Counted from the first letter of the stretch, positions 25,349 through 34,567 are shown. The stretch is DNA of 64,000 bases from Nocardioides nematodiphilus (GCF_020216525.1 NZ_JAIWOY010000009.1:1-64000); one strand, 5' to 3'. Translations and numbers: made by a program. The notes: generated by a model not told the origin, from the sequence alone.

Positions 25349-26248
25349 CTAGGCGTCGCCGGCCGGCGGGAGCGAGCGCATCCCGCGTGCATCGCGCAGC
25401 GCGGAGATCGCGTTGCCCGCCTCGCTGCGCCCGCCGCGCACGGGGCTGAGCAGGACCACCATGAGGGTGATCAGCCACGGCTTGAGCCGAACGAGGACGT
25501 TCTCGCCGTACCGGAAGTGCACCGCGAAGAGGTTGCGGTACATGTAGAAGCCCTTCCAGCTGCTCAAGTCGTGCTGCTGGCTGAAGTCGAGCTGACGGAC
25601 CAGGCGCGCGTCGCGGATCGCCCAGATGTCGAAGCCTGCCCGTCGGGCGCGGAGCGCGAAGTCGACGTCGTCGTAGAAGATGAAGAAGCTGGCGTCCGGC
25701 AGGCCGATCGCGTCGATCACCCGGCGGCGGAGCATGAAGCCCTCGAAGGCGACGTTCTCCAGCCGGACCTTCGCCGGCATCGCCTCACGACTGCCGAACT
25801 CGGTGAGCACACTGGCCTGCTTGGGCTTGATCGCGAGCGGGTTGGTCAGGTTGAACCGGGTCGCGGCCAGCTCGATGAGGCTGCCGTCGGTGTTCTCCCG
25901 CACCGCCATCAGGCAGTCCTCGTCCTGCGCGAGGAGCACGGCGAGGCAGTCCGGCGCCGGGACGACGTCGTCGTCCATCAGCCAGATCCGATCGAAGCCC
26001 TGCTCGTACGCGATCCTGGTGCCGAGGTGGAAGCCGCCCGCACCACCCAGGTTCTCGGGGCTGGTGACGACCTGGAGCCCGGCCAGTCCGCTCGCCTGCA
26101 GCACCTCGGCCGTGTGATCGGTGGACGCGTTGTCGACCACGATCACCGCGTCGGCGGCCCGCTGGAGCCGGCCCAGACCCTCGAGCATGACGGCGAGCAG
26201 GTCCGCGCGGTTGTAGGTGACGACGACGATCGCCACGGACTCGGTCAC
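25349..26248 (-). CDS. GT2 glycosyltransferase (GlfT1/rhamnosyl type)
   Basis: 299 residues. It has a family-2 fold with AIVVVTYNRADLLAVMLEGL, VIVVDNASTDHT, the DDD motif in RIWLMDDDVVP and FFIFYDDVDFALRARRAGFD. The C-terminus has one hydrophobic stretch (WLITLMVVLLSPV). The pattern resembles galactofuranosyl- and rhamnosyltransferases that start envelope glycans, so it may act just before GlfT2; the substrate is inferred from the neighbourhood only. The GTG start overlaps the previous gene by 4 nt. Confidence 0.82.
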   Translation of the reverse strand: MTESVAIVVVTYNRADLLAVMLEGLGRLQRAADAVIVVDNASTDHTAEVLQASGLAGLQVVTSPENLGGAGGFHLGTRIAYEQGFDRIWLMDDDVVPAPDCLAVLLAQDEDCLMAVRENTDGSLIELAATRFNLTNPLAIKPKQASVLTEFGSREAMPAKVRLENVAFEGFMLRRRVIDAIGLPDASFFIFYDDVDFALRARRAGFDIWAIRDARLVRQLDFSQQHDLSSWKGFYMYRNLFAVHFRYGENVLVRLKPWLITLMVVLLSPVRGGRSEAGNAISALRDARGMRSLPPAGDA

Positions 26249-27192
26249 TGCAGGAACCTCTCGTGGCCGGTGAAGTCGCTGCGCAGCGCGGCGATCCACG
26301 CCCGGACGCTGAGCACGATCCGCTTCGGCTCGGGGTGGGTGAACAGGTAGAACCACAGCGTCTTGAGCACGAAGGCCAGCGCGTACGCCCACCCCTTGTA
26401 GTCACGCAGGTTCAGCAGGTTGTTGCGCGCCATGCAGTAGTGCTTGAGGTCGCTGGGCGTGTGGTTGTAGGTGGTCCGGCCGCCGAGCATGGGCGTGCCG
26501 AGCGCGCCGACGGCGGGGTGCGTGACCCGCGCGTCCACGACGGTGGCGATCCGGGCGCCGGCCTGCTCGGCACGCAGGCGGTACTCATGGTCGTCGCCCC
26601 AGATGAAGTACTCCTCGCGCGGCAGGCCGATCCGCTCGACCAGCGCGCGGGTGACCAGCACGCCGTTGAACGGGATCACGATGCCGTCGATCCGACCGCC
26701 GGGGGTGGAGCTCGCGGACCGGCGTACGTCCGCCAGCTCGTGCACGACCTTCGTGCCGCCGGGGAGACGGATCGGGAAGACCAGCCGCTCGGGCTGCTCG
26801 CGGTCGACCACGACCGGCCCCCAGAAGTCCAGGTGGTCCTCCTCGAGCAGCCGCGCGAGGCAGTCGGCGTCGGGCAGGCCGTCGTCGTCCATCAGCCAGG
26901 CGAGGTCGGCACCGCGCTCCATCGCCCAGGCGAGGCCGTCGTGGAAGCCGCCCGCTCCCCCGCGGTTGGACGTCAGGGTGCGGGCCAGCACGGGCACGGA
27001 GCGGTGGTCGTCGGGCTCGACGGCGCCGTCCAGACCCGCCAGCCACTCGCTCGTACCGTCGCTCGAGGCGTTGTCGATGACGAGCACCTCGTCGAGCTCC
27101 GACACCTGGTCGAGCCGCTCGAGCAGCTCCTGGAGCAGCGTCAGGCGGTTGTAGGTGACCACCACGGCAGCGATACGTCGGGGCTCGGTCAC
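26245..27192 (-). CDS. GT2 glycosyltransferase
   Basis: 315 residues. It is paired with the gene at 25349 and similar in layout: IAAVVVTYNRLTLLQELL, VLVIDNASSDGTSEWL, the LAWLMDDDGLPDADC metal motif and FIWGDDHEYRLRAEQAGARI. It probably adds another sugar of the same glycan; donor and acceptor are not identifiable. GTG at 27192 has TAGGGT (27200..27205) 7 nt upstream, suggesting a leaderless start for this two-gene operon. The downstream GT start overlaps its stop. Confidence 0.82.
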   Translation of the reverse strand: MTEPRRIAAVVVTYNRLTLLQELLERLDQVSELDEVLVIDNASSDGTSEWLAGLDGAVEPDDHRSVPVLARTLTSNRGGAGGFHDGLAWAMERGADLAWLMDDDGLPDADCLARLLEEDHLDFWGPVVVDREQPERLVFPIRLPGGTKVVHELADVRRSASSTPGGRIDGIVIPFNGVLVTRALVERIGLPREEYFIWGDDHEYRLRAEQAGARIATVVDARVTHPAVGALGTPMLGGRTTYNHTPSDLKHYCMARNNLLNLRDYKGWAYALAFVLKTLWFYLFTHPEPKRIVLSVRAWIAALRSDFTGHERFLQ

Positions 27193-27206
27193 GGCGACAA
27201 CCCTAA

Positions 27207-28205
27207 TCAGGTGACGGCCGCGACCGCTCTTCGGCTCCGCGGCAGCCGATCCTTCAGGCGTAGGAACGGCGCCTCGACGAAGCGCCCGGAGATCTCGGCC
27301 AGGACGAAGGACGCTGCCACGCCGAGCACCGCAGCGTGCCACCAGCCGTGCAGACCGAAGAGGATGATCAGCGGCAGGTGCCACAGATAGATCGCGTAGC
27401 TGCGCTGCCCCATCCACACCACGGGACGCCAGGTGTACGGGCCGGTCTCGAGGCTGCGCAGGCACACGATCATCAGCATCGCCACCAGCTCTGCGGCCAC
27501 GTTCCACAGCAGCGCCAGGTGCCGCGCCACCAGCACCGAGGCGACCACGGCGATGACGAGCTGGATGGCGGACGCCCCGAGGACGACGACGCCTGGGCGC
27601 CGTACGTGCCACGACTGACCGACCAGAGCCAGCAGACAGCCCAGCAGCAGACCGTGTCCCTGCCACAGGGGGCTGAAGATGCCGAGACCGATCGTGCCGG
27701 TGTTCCGTAGCGACAAGATCGTCCAGGTGGCGCAGCCCGCGATGCTGAGCAGGATCCCCGCCAGCAACACCCCGTTGCGCGAGCGGGCAGGCAACGCCAG
27801 GATCGCGAGGAGGCACAACGGCCAGACCAGGTAGAACTGCTCCTCCACCGCGAGCGACCAGGTGTGGCCGTACGGCAGCACCAGGCGGCCACTGATGTTC
27901 GCGAGGTCGGTCAGATACGTACCGGCAACGAGCGCCGACCTGGCCGATGCACCGAGGGCGATCGTGCCGAGCAGCATCGCGATGAGGGCCGGCCACAGGC
28001 GCAGAGCGCGGCGGAGGTAGAACGCTCCCAGGCCTATCCGTCCCTCGCGTGCCCTCTCCCGGGTGAGCAGTGAGGTGATCAGGTAGCCCGACAGCACGAA
28101 GAAGATGACGACCCCGATGCCACCCCCGTCGAAGTGCCCGCTCCACAGGTGGTCGAGGAGCACGAGCCCGATCGCGAGGGCACGAAGTCCGTCGAGGCCC
28201 ACCAT
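27207..28205 (-). CDS. Acyltransferase-3 family membrane protein
   Basis: 332 residues with about ten membrane helices. Signatures of acyltransferase family 3 are GLDGLRALAIGLVLLDHLW with the catalytic-type His, VIFFVLSGYLITSLL and HTWSLAVEEQFYLVWPL. Such proteins transfer acetyl or other acyl groups to sugars or lipids at the membrane. No SGNH domain is fused. Location beside glycosyltransferase genes suggests decoration of an envelope glycan (inference). Confidence 0.88.
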   Translation of the reverse strand: MVGLDGLRALAIGLVLLDHLWSGHFDGGGIGVVIFFVLSGYLITSLLTRERAREGRIGLGAFYLRRALRLWPALIAMLLGTIALGASARSALVAGTYLTDLANISGRLVLPYGHTWSLAVEEQFYLVWPLCLLAILALPARSRNGVLLAGILLSIAGCATWTILSLRNTGTIGLGIFSPLWQGHGLLLGCLLALVGQSWHVRRPGVVVLGASAIQLVIAVVASVLVARHLALLWNVAAELVAMLMIVCLRSLETGPYTWRPVVWMGQRSYAIYLWHLPLIILFGLHGWWHAAVLGVAASFVLAEISGRFVEAPFLRLKDRLPRSRRAVAAVT

Positions 28206-28325
28206 CCGCTAGGAAGGTCCCATCCGGCCCCCTCGGTCTCGTCCCTCACGTGGACTCCGACCGTAGCCAGCGCGCTCGGGACGGCCCCCGGACGCGGCCT
28301 CTTTCCCGTGTTTTGGGGAGCAGGC

Positions 28326-29756
28326 TCAGCAGGCGTTGGACAGGTCGTCGGTCTGGTTGGCGACGTAGCCGGTCTGGAGCGAGCCGTACGACCCCTCGGT
28401 CATCACGTTCTTGGACGGCGCGGGGGTGGACGACTTCTTCGGCTTCGCCCCGGCAGCACCGCTGCTCGCCTTCGTGGGGGCGGGCGGGTCGAGCGCCTTG
28501 TCGATCGCGTCGCGGATCTTGGCGATGTCGGGGTCGCTGGTGTTGACCAGCGGCGGGACCAGGGAGAGCGTGGCGATCTTCTGCGACTTGGCCTTGAGCG
28601 CGAGCTGGGCGAACTTGTCGACCTCGCTGGCCGGGATGTCGGTGGTCAGCAGCGCCGCCGAGGCCTTCGCGATGTCGGCGAAGTGCTTCATCACCGTGGT
28701 CGGGCTGACCTGGTGGAGCATCGCGTTCATCACGCACTTCTGCCGGGCCATCCGGGAGTAGTCGTCGGACGTGGCGCGGGAGCGGGAGTACCAGAGCAGG
28801 TCCTCGCCGCTGAGCTTGCGCAGGCCCGGCTTGATCCAGCCCGTGATCTGCCCCGTCTTGCCGATCGCGATCGGCTCGCGGACGTTGATCTCGACGCCGC
28901 CGATCGCGTTGGCCATGTCGCGGAAGCCCGGCATGTTGATCATCGCGTAGTAGTTGAGCTTCAACCCGGTGATGCCCTCGATGCCCTCCATCGTCGCCTC
29001 GACGCCGGGCTGGTCGAACTGGTCGAAGAGCGCCTTGTGGTCGGCGGCGTAGGTGGAGAGGCTGTTGAGCTCGCAGGTGGAGCAGTTGTAGCCGTGCGGC
29101 CACTGCTTGGCCAGGATCGAGCCCTTGGGGAACGGGAAGTTCATCATGTTGCGCGGCAGGCCGATCAGCACCGTGCGACCGGTCTTGGCGTCGATCGAGG
29201 CGATCGTCATCGAGTCGGTCCGCAGGCCCCAGCGGGTGACGCCGGAGTCGGCGCCGACGAGCAGGACGTTATAGCGCCCGTCGGTGCTGCCCGAGACGTC
29301 GTCGCCGGCGAACATCGCCGTGACCAGGCCGCGCTGCACGCCGACCAGGTGGGCGCTGAAGAGCAGCACGGCGGCGGTGCTCAGCGCGACCGCGCTGGTC
29401 AGGGTGACGATGATGCGCCGGTGCGGGAGCGCCAGGGTCAGCGGCTGGCCGATCCGCCAGGCGTCGAAGAAGAGGTACGCCCACGCGATCGCGCCGATCG
29501 TCAGCCCGAAACGCAGGACCAGCAGGGCCCATGGCGTCGTCGCGAACCAGAACGCGGCCTCGTGGTAGACCAGCGAGGCCAGCATCATCAGGGCGCCGCC
29601 GGTCAGGAGCGCGAGCCAGATCCGCACGGCGACGAGGCCGACACGGCGGTCGCCCGCCACCAGCTGGGCCGAGCCCGGGACGATCAGCGTCATCGCCATC
29701 AGGGCGAGCGCGCGCCGGAACCGGACGCGGGCGGCGCGCTCTTCGATGCTCCGCAT
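28326..29756 (-). CDS. LytR-CpsA-Psr (LCP) family protein
   Basis: 476 residues. Unusually, the N-terminus has several membrane segments (residues 15–125, including WLALLTGGALMMLASLVY and VALSTAAVLLFSAHLVGV) rather than one. The LCP domain spans about 160–370: NVLLVGADSGVTRWGLRTDSM, VLIGLPRNM, GGVEINV and LLWYSRSRATSDDYSRMARQ. LCP enzymes attach lipid-linked glycans to peptidoglycan. The tail is Ala/Lys/Ser-rich. AAAGG precedes the ATG. A likely partner for the nearby glycan pathway. Confidence 0.88.
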   Translation of the reverse strand: MRSIEERAARVRFRRALALMAMTLIVPGSAQLVAGDRRVGLVAVRIWLALLTGGALMMLASLVYHEAAFWFATTPWALLVLRFGLTIGAIAWAYLFFDAWRIGQPLTLALPHRRIIVTLTSAVALSTAAVLLFSAHLVGVQRGLVTAMFAGDDVSGSTDGRYNVLLVGADSGVTRWGLRTDSMTIASIDAKTGRTVLIGLPRNMMNFPFPKGSILAKQWPHGYNCSTCELNSLSTYAADHKALFDQFDQPGVEATMEGIEGITGLKLNYYAMINMPGFRDMANAIGGVEINVREPIAIGKTGQITGWIKPGLRKLSGEDLLWYSRSRATSDDYSRMARQKCVMNAMLHQVSPTTVMKHFADIAKASAALLTTDIPASEVDKFAQLALKAKSQKIATLSLVPPLVNTSDPDIAKIRDAIDKALDPPAPTKASSGAAGAKPKKSSTPAPSKNVMTEGSYGSLQTGYVANQTDDLSNAC

Positions 29757-29855
29757 GCGACGGGCCTTTCGATGCTCTACGGGGAAGAAGTCAAGCCCCG
29801 CCAGTATCGCCAGTCACAACAGCCACATTCGTCACCGACACGCGGTGGCGGTGTC

Positions 29856-30362
29856 TCAGTGACCGCGGCTGCGGAGGATCTCCTCCCGCTTGGCCAGCCG
29901 GTGTGCGCGACGGATCTCGGCCTCGCGCCAGCGACGGTGGTCGGTCTCGGTCTCGAGCAGCAGCTGCGGCACCTCGCGCGGACTGCCGTCGGCGTGGATC
30001 GCGACCATCACGAAGTACGCGGACGCGACGTGCAGGCCGGCGGCGGTCGGGTCGCTGTGCGGCTGGGCCTCGATCCGTACGCCCACCTCCAGCGAGGTGC
30101 GCCCGACCCAGTTGACCTGCCCATAGGTGTGCACGATGTCGCCGACGTGCACCGGCTGCAGGAACGCCATCTCGTCGAGGGCCGCTGTGACCGTCTGTCC
30201 GCCGACGTGACGCGCGCTGACGGCGCCCGCGGTGGAGTCGGCCAGCTTGACGATCTCGCCGCCGTGGATGTTGCCCGCGAGGTTGGCCTCGGCGCTGCGC
30301 ATGATCACGGCCAAGGAGACCTGCCCGTACGACGTCGGCCGGTTTTCGGCGGGAGCGGTCAT
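29856..30362 (-). CDS. Acyl-CoA thioesterase (hotdog fold, YciA-like)
   Basis: 168 residues. It is a single hotdog domain hydrolysing acyl-CoA in the cytosol. Visible are NLAGNIHGGEIVKLADSTAGAV with the active-site Asp, TVTAALDEMAFLQPVHVGDIV, and GRTSLEVGVRI. The C-terminal tail is charged (RRWREAEIRRAHRLAKREE). ATG at 30362 faces the LCP start at 30387 with only 24 nt between; TACCGT (30370..30375 on this strand) lies 7 nt before it. Physiological acyl substrate unknown. Confidence 0.85.
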   Translation of the reverse strand: MTAPAENRPTSYGQVSLAVIMRSAEANLAGNIHGGEIVKLADSTAGAVSARHVGGQTVTAALDEMAFLQPVHVGDIVHTYGQVNWVGRTSLEVGVRIEAQPHSDPTAAGLHVASAYFVMVAIHADGSPREVPQLLLETETDHRRWREAEIRRAHRLAKREEILRSRGH

Positions 30363-30389
30363 GGGCCGCACGGTACCGTCTGGCCCATG
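30360..30389. promoter_or_regulatory. Divergent overlapping -10 promoters in a palindrome
   Basis: The sequence from one start codon to the other is a nearly perfect 30-bp inverted repeat (13 of 15 positions pair), centred on ACGGTACCGT at 30370..30379. TACCGT occurs on both strands, each copy 7 nt from the start codon it would serve. The two -10 hexamers overlap by two bases, so the two promoters should exclude one another, and both mRNAs would be leaderless. Confidence 0.6.
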
Positions 30390-31655
30390 CCTGACCAGTA
30401 CGACTGGCTCTTCGGGAAGGGTCCGGACAAGAAGTCCGGGCCCTCGGAGGCGACTCCCAAGCCCGAGCCGACCCAGCCCCGGCGCACCGAGCCCGAGCCG
30501 CCCGAGGACGCCACCCGCGCGATCCCGATCGACCGCCCGGACCCCCGCCACCAGCGCGCGAACGAGGCCTACGCCACGTACAACGCCAACGGCGGCAACC
30601 GCCCGCCGGTGCCGCCGACTCCCCCGAGGATCGCGCCGACGCCCGGCGAGGACGACGGCGGCGGCCGCGCCCGGGGACGGCGCTGGCTGCGCCGCCCGCG
30701 CTTCCGGCCGGTCCGGCTGATCCTGCTGCTGGTCCTGGCCTGGATCGCCTACCTGGTGCTGGTGCCGATCTTCGCGTGGAGCAAGGTCGACCAGGTCGCC
30801 TTCGCGCCCAGCGGCGCCCGCCCGGCCGACCAGCCCGGCACCACGTACCTCATGGTCGGCAGCGACTCACGCGCCGGGCTCACCCGCAAGCAGCGGCGCA
30901 AGCTCTCGACCGGCGACGCCGCAGGTCAGCGCACCGACACGATCATGATCCTGCACACCGGCAGCGGCCCGAACATGCTGATGTCGATCCCGCGAGACTC
31001 CATCGTGCCGATCCCCGGCCACGGCAGCACCAAGATCAACGCGGCCTTCGCCTGGGGCGGTCCGCAGCTGCTGGTCAAGACGATCGAGCAGAACACCGGG
31101 CTGCGGATCGACAAGTACGTCGAGATCGGCTTCGGCGGCCTGGTCAAGGCGGTCAACGCCGTCGGCGGCATCACGATCTGCCCCAAGGAGGCGATGAAGG
31201 ACCCGCTCGCCGGGCTCGACATCAAGGCCGGCTGCCAGAACGTCAAGGGCGTCACGGCGCTGGGCTACGCCCGCTCACGGCACACCCAGTCGCTCGGCGA
31301 CCTGGGCCGCGCGCAGCACCAGCGCGAGGTCGTCTCCGCGATCGGGCACGAGGTCGCCTCCCCCGCGACCGTGCTCAACCCGTTCCGCTACTGGCGCCTG
31401 ATGCACTCGGTCCCGTACCTCTTCACCTTCGGCGACGGCACCTCCAAGCTCAACGCCGCCAACTGGGCCAGCGCGATGACACACGTCAACGGGAAGAACG
31501 GCCTGACCTGCGGGATGCCGATCTCCGACCTGGCGGTGCACTGGGACCACGAGCGGGCCCTCAAGCTGCTCAACTACATCAAGACGGACCACACCTCGAA
31601 GATCCCCGACTCGCTGTGCACCCCGTCGGGCCTACCCAAGTCGGTGACCGGATGA
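30387..31655 (+). CDS. LytR-CpsA-Psr (LCP) family protein
   Basis: 422 residues. A Pro-rich cytosolic region (1–100) precedes one transmembrane helix (VRLILLLVLAWIAYLVLVPIF, about 110–130). The extracellular LCP domain has TTYLMVGSDSRAGL, RTDTIMILHTG, MLMSIPRDSIVPIPGHG, GGLVKAVNAVGGITICP and LGYARSRHTQSLGDLGRAQHQ, which hold the Arg and Asp residues of the phosphotransferase site. It would transfer glycopolymers to the cell wall. The stop overlaps the enoyl-CoA hydratase start by 4 nt. Confidence 0.9.
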   Translation: MPDQYDWLFGKGPDKKSGPSEATPKPEPTQPRRTEPEPPEDATRAIPIDRPDPRHQRANEAYATYNANGGNRPPVPPTPPRIAPTPGEDDGGGRARGRRWLRRPRFRPVRLILLLVLAWIAYLVLVPIFAWSKVDQVAFAPSGARPADQPGTTYLMVGSDSRAGLTRKQRRKLSTGDAAGQRTDTIMILHTGSGPNMLMSIPRDSIVPIPGHGSTKINAAFAWGGPQLLVKTIEQNTGLRIDKYVEIGFGGLVKAVNAVGGITICPKEAMKDPLAGLDIKAGCQNVKGVTALGYARSRHTQSLGDLGRAQHQREVVSAIGHEVASPATVLNPFRYWRLMHSVPYLFTFGDGTSKLNAANWASAMTHVNGKNGLTCGMPISDLAVHWDHERALKLLNYIKTDHTSKIPDSLCTPSGLPKSVTG

Positions 31656-32542
31656 CCACGTACGAGGCTCCCCACTACGAGACGCTCACCCTCGAGGTCG
31701 ACGAGGACGGTGTCGCGACCCTGACGCTGTCGCGGCCGGAGTCGCTCAACGCCTTCGACCTCACGATGGCGGCCGAGCTGCGCCGCTTCTTCGAGACCGA
31801 CGCCTACGACGACGCGATCCGCGCCGTCGTCGTCACCGGCGCCGGCCGCGCCTTCTGCGCCGGGATGGACCTGTCGGCCGACGGCAACGTCTTCGGTCTC
31901 GACGAGACCCTCGACCCGACGCCGGAGTCGCTGCGCGAGAACCTCGCCGACCCGACGTGGGAGCACGGCGTACGCGACACCGGCGGCATGGTGACGCTGG
32001 CGATCCACGCGCTGCCCAAGCCGGTCATCGCCGCGATCAACGGCGCCGCGGTCGGGATCGGCGCGACGATGACCTGCGCGATGGACCTCCGTCTCGCCTC
32101 CACGGCGGCGCGGATCGGATTCATCTTCGGCCGGATCGGCGTCGTGCCGGAGGCATGCTCCTCGTACTTCCTGCCGCGGATCGTCGGGACCGCCCAGGCG
32201 CTGGAGTGGGTCTACTCCGCCGACATCCTCACCGCCGAGCAGGCGCTTGCCGGACGGCTGGTGCGCAGCGTGCACGAGCCCGACGAGCTCCTGGCCGCCG
32301 CGCAGGAGCTCGCCCGATCGTTCGTGCGGGGCCGCTCCGCGGTCGCGCTCGGCCTGGCCAAGCAGCTCATCAACCGCAACGCCGCCGCCGCGCACCCGCT
32401 CGAGGCCCATCTCTCGGACTCGCTGGCGATGTGGCACGCGTCGGTCGGCGACGGCAAGGAGGGCGTGGCCGCCTTCCTGGAGAAGCGCCCTGCGCAGTTC
32501 TCCGGGAAGGCGTCCGCGATCCCGCGGATCTTCCCCGGGTAG
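31652..32542 (+). CDS. Enoyl-CoA hydratase/isomerase family protein
   Basis: 296 residues of the crotonase family. The N-terminal ATLTLSRPESLNAFDLTM, the oxyanion-hole AGRAFCAGMDLSADG and the second motif AAINGAAVGIGATMTCAMDLRLAS are present, and the acid in RIGVVPEACSSYFLPRIVG fits a hydratase. It acts on 2-enoyl-CoA in beta-oxidation or related routes; the specific substrate is unknown. ATG overlaps the LCP stop. Its end and the convergent gntP stop are 13 bp apart, with CCCGGG-TAG-CCCGGG around the stop. Confidence 0.88.
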   Translation: MTTYEAPHYETLTLEVDEDGVATLTLSRPESLNAFDLTMAAELRRFFETDAYDDAIRAVVVTGAGRAFCAGMDLSADGNVFGLDETLDPTPESLRENLADPTWEHGVRDTGGMVTLAIHALPKPVIAAINGAAVGIGATMTCAMDLRLASTAARIGFIFGRIGVVPEACSSYFLPRIVGTAQALEWVYSADILTAEQALAGRLVRSVHEPDELLAAAQELARSFVRGRSAVALGLAKQLINRNAAAAHPLEAHLSDSLAMWHASVGDGKEGVAAFLEKRPAQFSGKASAIPRIFPG

Positions 32543-32555
32543 CCCGGGAGCGGCG

Positions 32556-33947
32556 CTAGACGACCAGGTTGACCAGCAGCACCATCACCAGGCCGGTGAC
32601 GGAGAGCAGCGTCTCCATGATGGACCAGGTCTTGATGGTCTGACCGACCGAGAGCCCGAAGTACTCCTTCACCAGCCAGAAGCCCGCGTCGTTGACGTGG
32701 GAGAAGAAGAGCGAGCCGGCGCCGATCGCGAGCACGACGAGCGAGAGCTCCGTGCTGCCCATGCCCTGGACCAGACCGGTGACCAGCGAGGATGCGGTGA
32801 TGGTGGCGACGGTGGCCGAGCCGGTCGCCAGCCGGATGAGGACGGCGAGGACCCACGCCAGGACGAGCACCGAGAAGTTGGCGCTCTTGGCCCAGTCGGC
32901 GAGCTGGGTGCCGATGCCGGTGTCGACCAGCACCTGCTTGAAGCCGCCGCCGGCCGAGACGATCAGCAGGATGCCGGCGATCGGGGGCAGCGAGCGCTCG
33001 AGGACCCCCGAGATCGCGGCGCGGCCCATGCCGACCGTGCGGCCGAGGGTGAAGATGGCGACCAGGACGGCGATGAGCAGCGCGACCAGCGGCGTGCCGA
33101 GGATGTCGAGCACCTGCTGCACCCGCTGGGTGGGGTCGTCGATGATGATGTCGGCCAGCGACTTGCCCAGCATCAGCACGACGGGCAGCAGGATGCTGGC
33201 GATGGTGATGGCGAAGGACGGGCGCTCGGCGTGCTCCTCGCGCTCAGCGGCACCGAAGGTGTCCGGAGCCGGGACGACCACCCAGCGCCCCGCGAGGGCG
33301 CCGAAGAGCGGGCCGGCGACGATGATCGTCGGGATCGCGACCAGGACGCCCAGGCCGAGCGTGAGGCCGAGGTCGGCGTGCAGCGCCTGCACGGCGGTCA
33401 GCGGGCCGGGGTGCGGCGGCACGAAGCCGTGCATCGCGGAGAGCCCGGCCAGCGCCGGGATGCCGACCGTGATCAGCGACAGCCCGGAGCGGCGCGCGAC
33501 CAGGTAGATCACCGGCATCAGCAGGACGAGCCCGATCTCGAAGAACATCGGCAGGCCGATGATCGCGCCGACGAGGACCATCGCCCACGGCAGAGCGCGG
33601 GTGGAGGCCCGCCCGACGATCGTGTCGACGACCTGGTCGGCGCCGCCGGAGTCGGCGAGCAGCTTGGCGAACATCGCGCCGAGCGCGATCAGGATGCCGA
33701 CTCCCGCGGCGGTGTTGCCGAAGCCCGTGCTGAAGCTGGTGACGACGTTGTTGAGGTTCTGCCCGGCGGCTGCGCCCACGACGCCGGCACCCAGGATCAG
33801 GGCCAGGAACGGGTGCAGCTTGAGCCAGGTGATCAGGCCGACGATCACGGCGATGGCGGCCAGCGCGCCGACCAGGAGCTGCCAGCCGGGGGCTACCGGC
33901 TCGACGAGGCTGGTCGCCGCCATGGCGACGGGGACGGACAGGGTCAT
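32556..33947 (-). CDS. gntP: Gluconate:H+ symporter, GntP family
   Basis: 463 residues with 12–14 hydrophobic helices, standard for GntP permeases. Typical pieces are FLALILGAGVVGAAAGQNL, GVGILIALGAMFAKLLADSGGADQ, MHGFVPPHPGPLTAVQAL and GAGSLFFSHVNDAGFWLVKEYFGL. It imports gluconate or a related sugar acid through the cytoplasmic membrane. ATG at 33947 overlaps the gntK stop by 4 nt, giving a kinase–permease operon divergent from a GntR repressor. Confidence 0.93.
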   Translation of the reverse strand: MTLSVPVAMAATSLVEPVAPGWQLLVGALAAIAVIVGLITWLKLHPFLALILGAGVVGAAAGQNLNNVVTSFSTGFGNTAAGVGILIALGAMFAKLLADSGGADQVVDTIVGRASTRALPWAMVLVGAIIGLPMFFEIGLVLLMPVIYLVARRSGLSLITVGIPALAGLSAMHGFVPPHPGPLTAVQALHADLGLTLGLGVLVAIPTIIVAGPLFGALAGRWVVVPAPDTFGAAEREEHAERPSFAITIASILLPVVLMLGKSLADIIIDDPTQRVQQVLDILGTPLVALLIAVLVAIFTLGRTVGMGRAAISGVLERSLPPIAGILLIVSAGGGFKQVLVDTGIGTQLADWAKSANFSVLVLAWVLAVLIRLATGSATVATITASSLVTGLVQGMGSTELSLVVLAIGAGSLFFSHVNDAGFWLVKEYFGLSVGQTIKTWSIMETLLSVTGLVMVLLVNLVV

Positions 33948-34471
33948 GAGTGCTGCTCCTCGGTGAGCTGATCGACGTACTGTTGGACGACGTCATCGAC
34001 GCTCTGGTCGATGTCGATGGTGACTCCGGCCTCGTCCGCAGCCAGCGGCTCGAGGGTGGCGAACTGCGAGTCGAGCAGCGAGGCCGGCATGAAGTGCCCG
34101 GGGCGCCCGGCCATCCGGGCGGCGATGACCTCACGGCTGCCGGCGAGGTGGATGAACTCGACGCGGGACGCGTGGTGCCGTAGGCGGTCGCGGTAGTCGC
34201 GGCGCAGAGCCGAGCAGCTCATCACGGCGCCGTCGGGGTGGGCGGCGAGCCACTCCCCCACGGCGTCGAGCCAGGGACCGCGGTCCGCATCGTTCAAGGG
34301 GTGACCGGCGCTCATCTTGGCGATGTTCGCGGCGGGATGGAAGTCGTCCGCGTCGGCGAAGGGGACGCGGAGGCGCTGCGCGAGCGCGGCTCCGATCGTC
34401 GACTTGCCGGACCCGGAGACTCCCATGACGACCAGCAGCGGCTGCCTGCGCGCTTCCTGAGAGTGACTCAC
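33944..34471 (-). CDS. gntK: Gluconokinase
   Basis: About 175 residues. It phosphorylates gluconate to 6-phosphogluconate, entering the pentose phosphate pathway. The P-loop VVMGVSGSGKSTIG, FADADDFHPAANIAKMSAGHPLNDADR in part, and SCSALRRDYRDRLR are classic. I chose GTG at 34471: a TTGCAA–17 nt–GATGCT promoter (34478..34506) ends 6 nt before it, whereas TTG at 34489 lies inside that promoter. First gene of the gluconate operon. Confidence 0.92.
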   Translation of the reverse strand: MSHSQEARRQPLLVVMGVSGSGKSTIGAALAQRLRVPFADADDFHPAANIAKMSAGHPLNDADRGPWLDAVGEWLAAHPDGAVMSCSALRRDYRDRLRHHASRVEFIHLAGSREVIAARMAGRPGHFMPASLLDSQFATLEPLAADEAGVTIDIDQSVDDVVQQYVDQLTEEQHS

Positions 34472-34477
34472 GTCATA

Positions 34478-34506
34478 AGCATCGCCCAAAAGTCATACGA
34501 TTGCAA
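34478..34506 (-). promoter_or_regulatory. Candidate gntK promoter
   Basis: On the minus strand TTGCAA (34501..34506), a 17-nt spacer and GATGCT (34478..34483) end 6 nt before the gntK GTG. The surrounding gap to the GntR gene is unusually AT-rich for this genome and is the natural place for the GntR operator; I see no convincing palindrome. Confidence 0.5.
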
Positions 34507-34567
34507 CAATGAGAAAACAAAAGGTAGACCTATTCCGTGATCGCCCTTGAGTTGAGAAGATGATTGG

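Noticed and set aside
28134..30386. Very long plus-strand open frame leading into the LCP gene
   Set aside because: It runs antisense to the LCP and thioesterase genes, which have clear domains; it reads as low-complexity Arg/Gly/Asp-rich sequence typical of GC-rich shadow frames. Only the part from 30387 is real.
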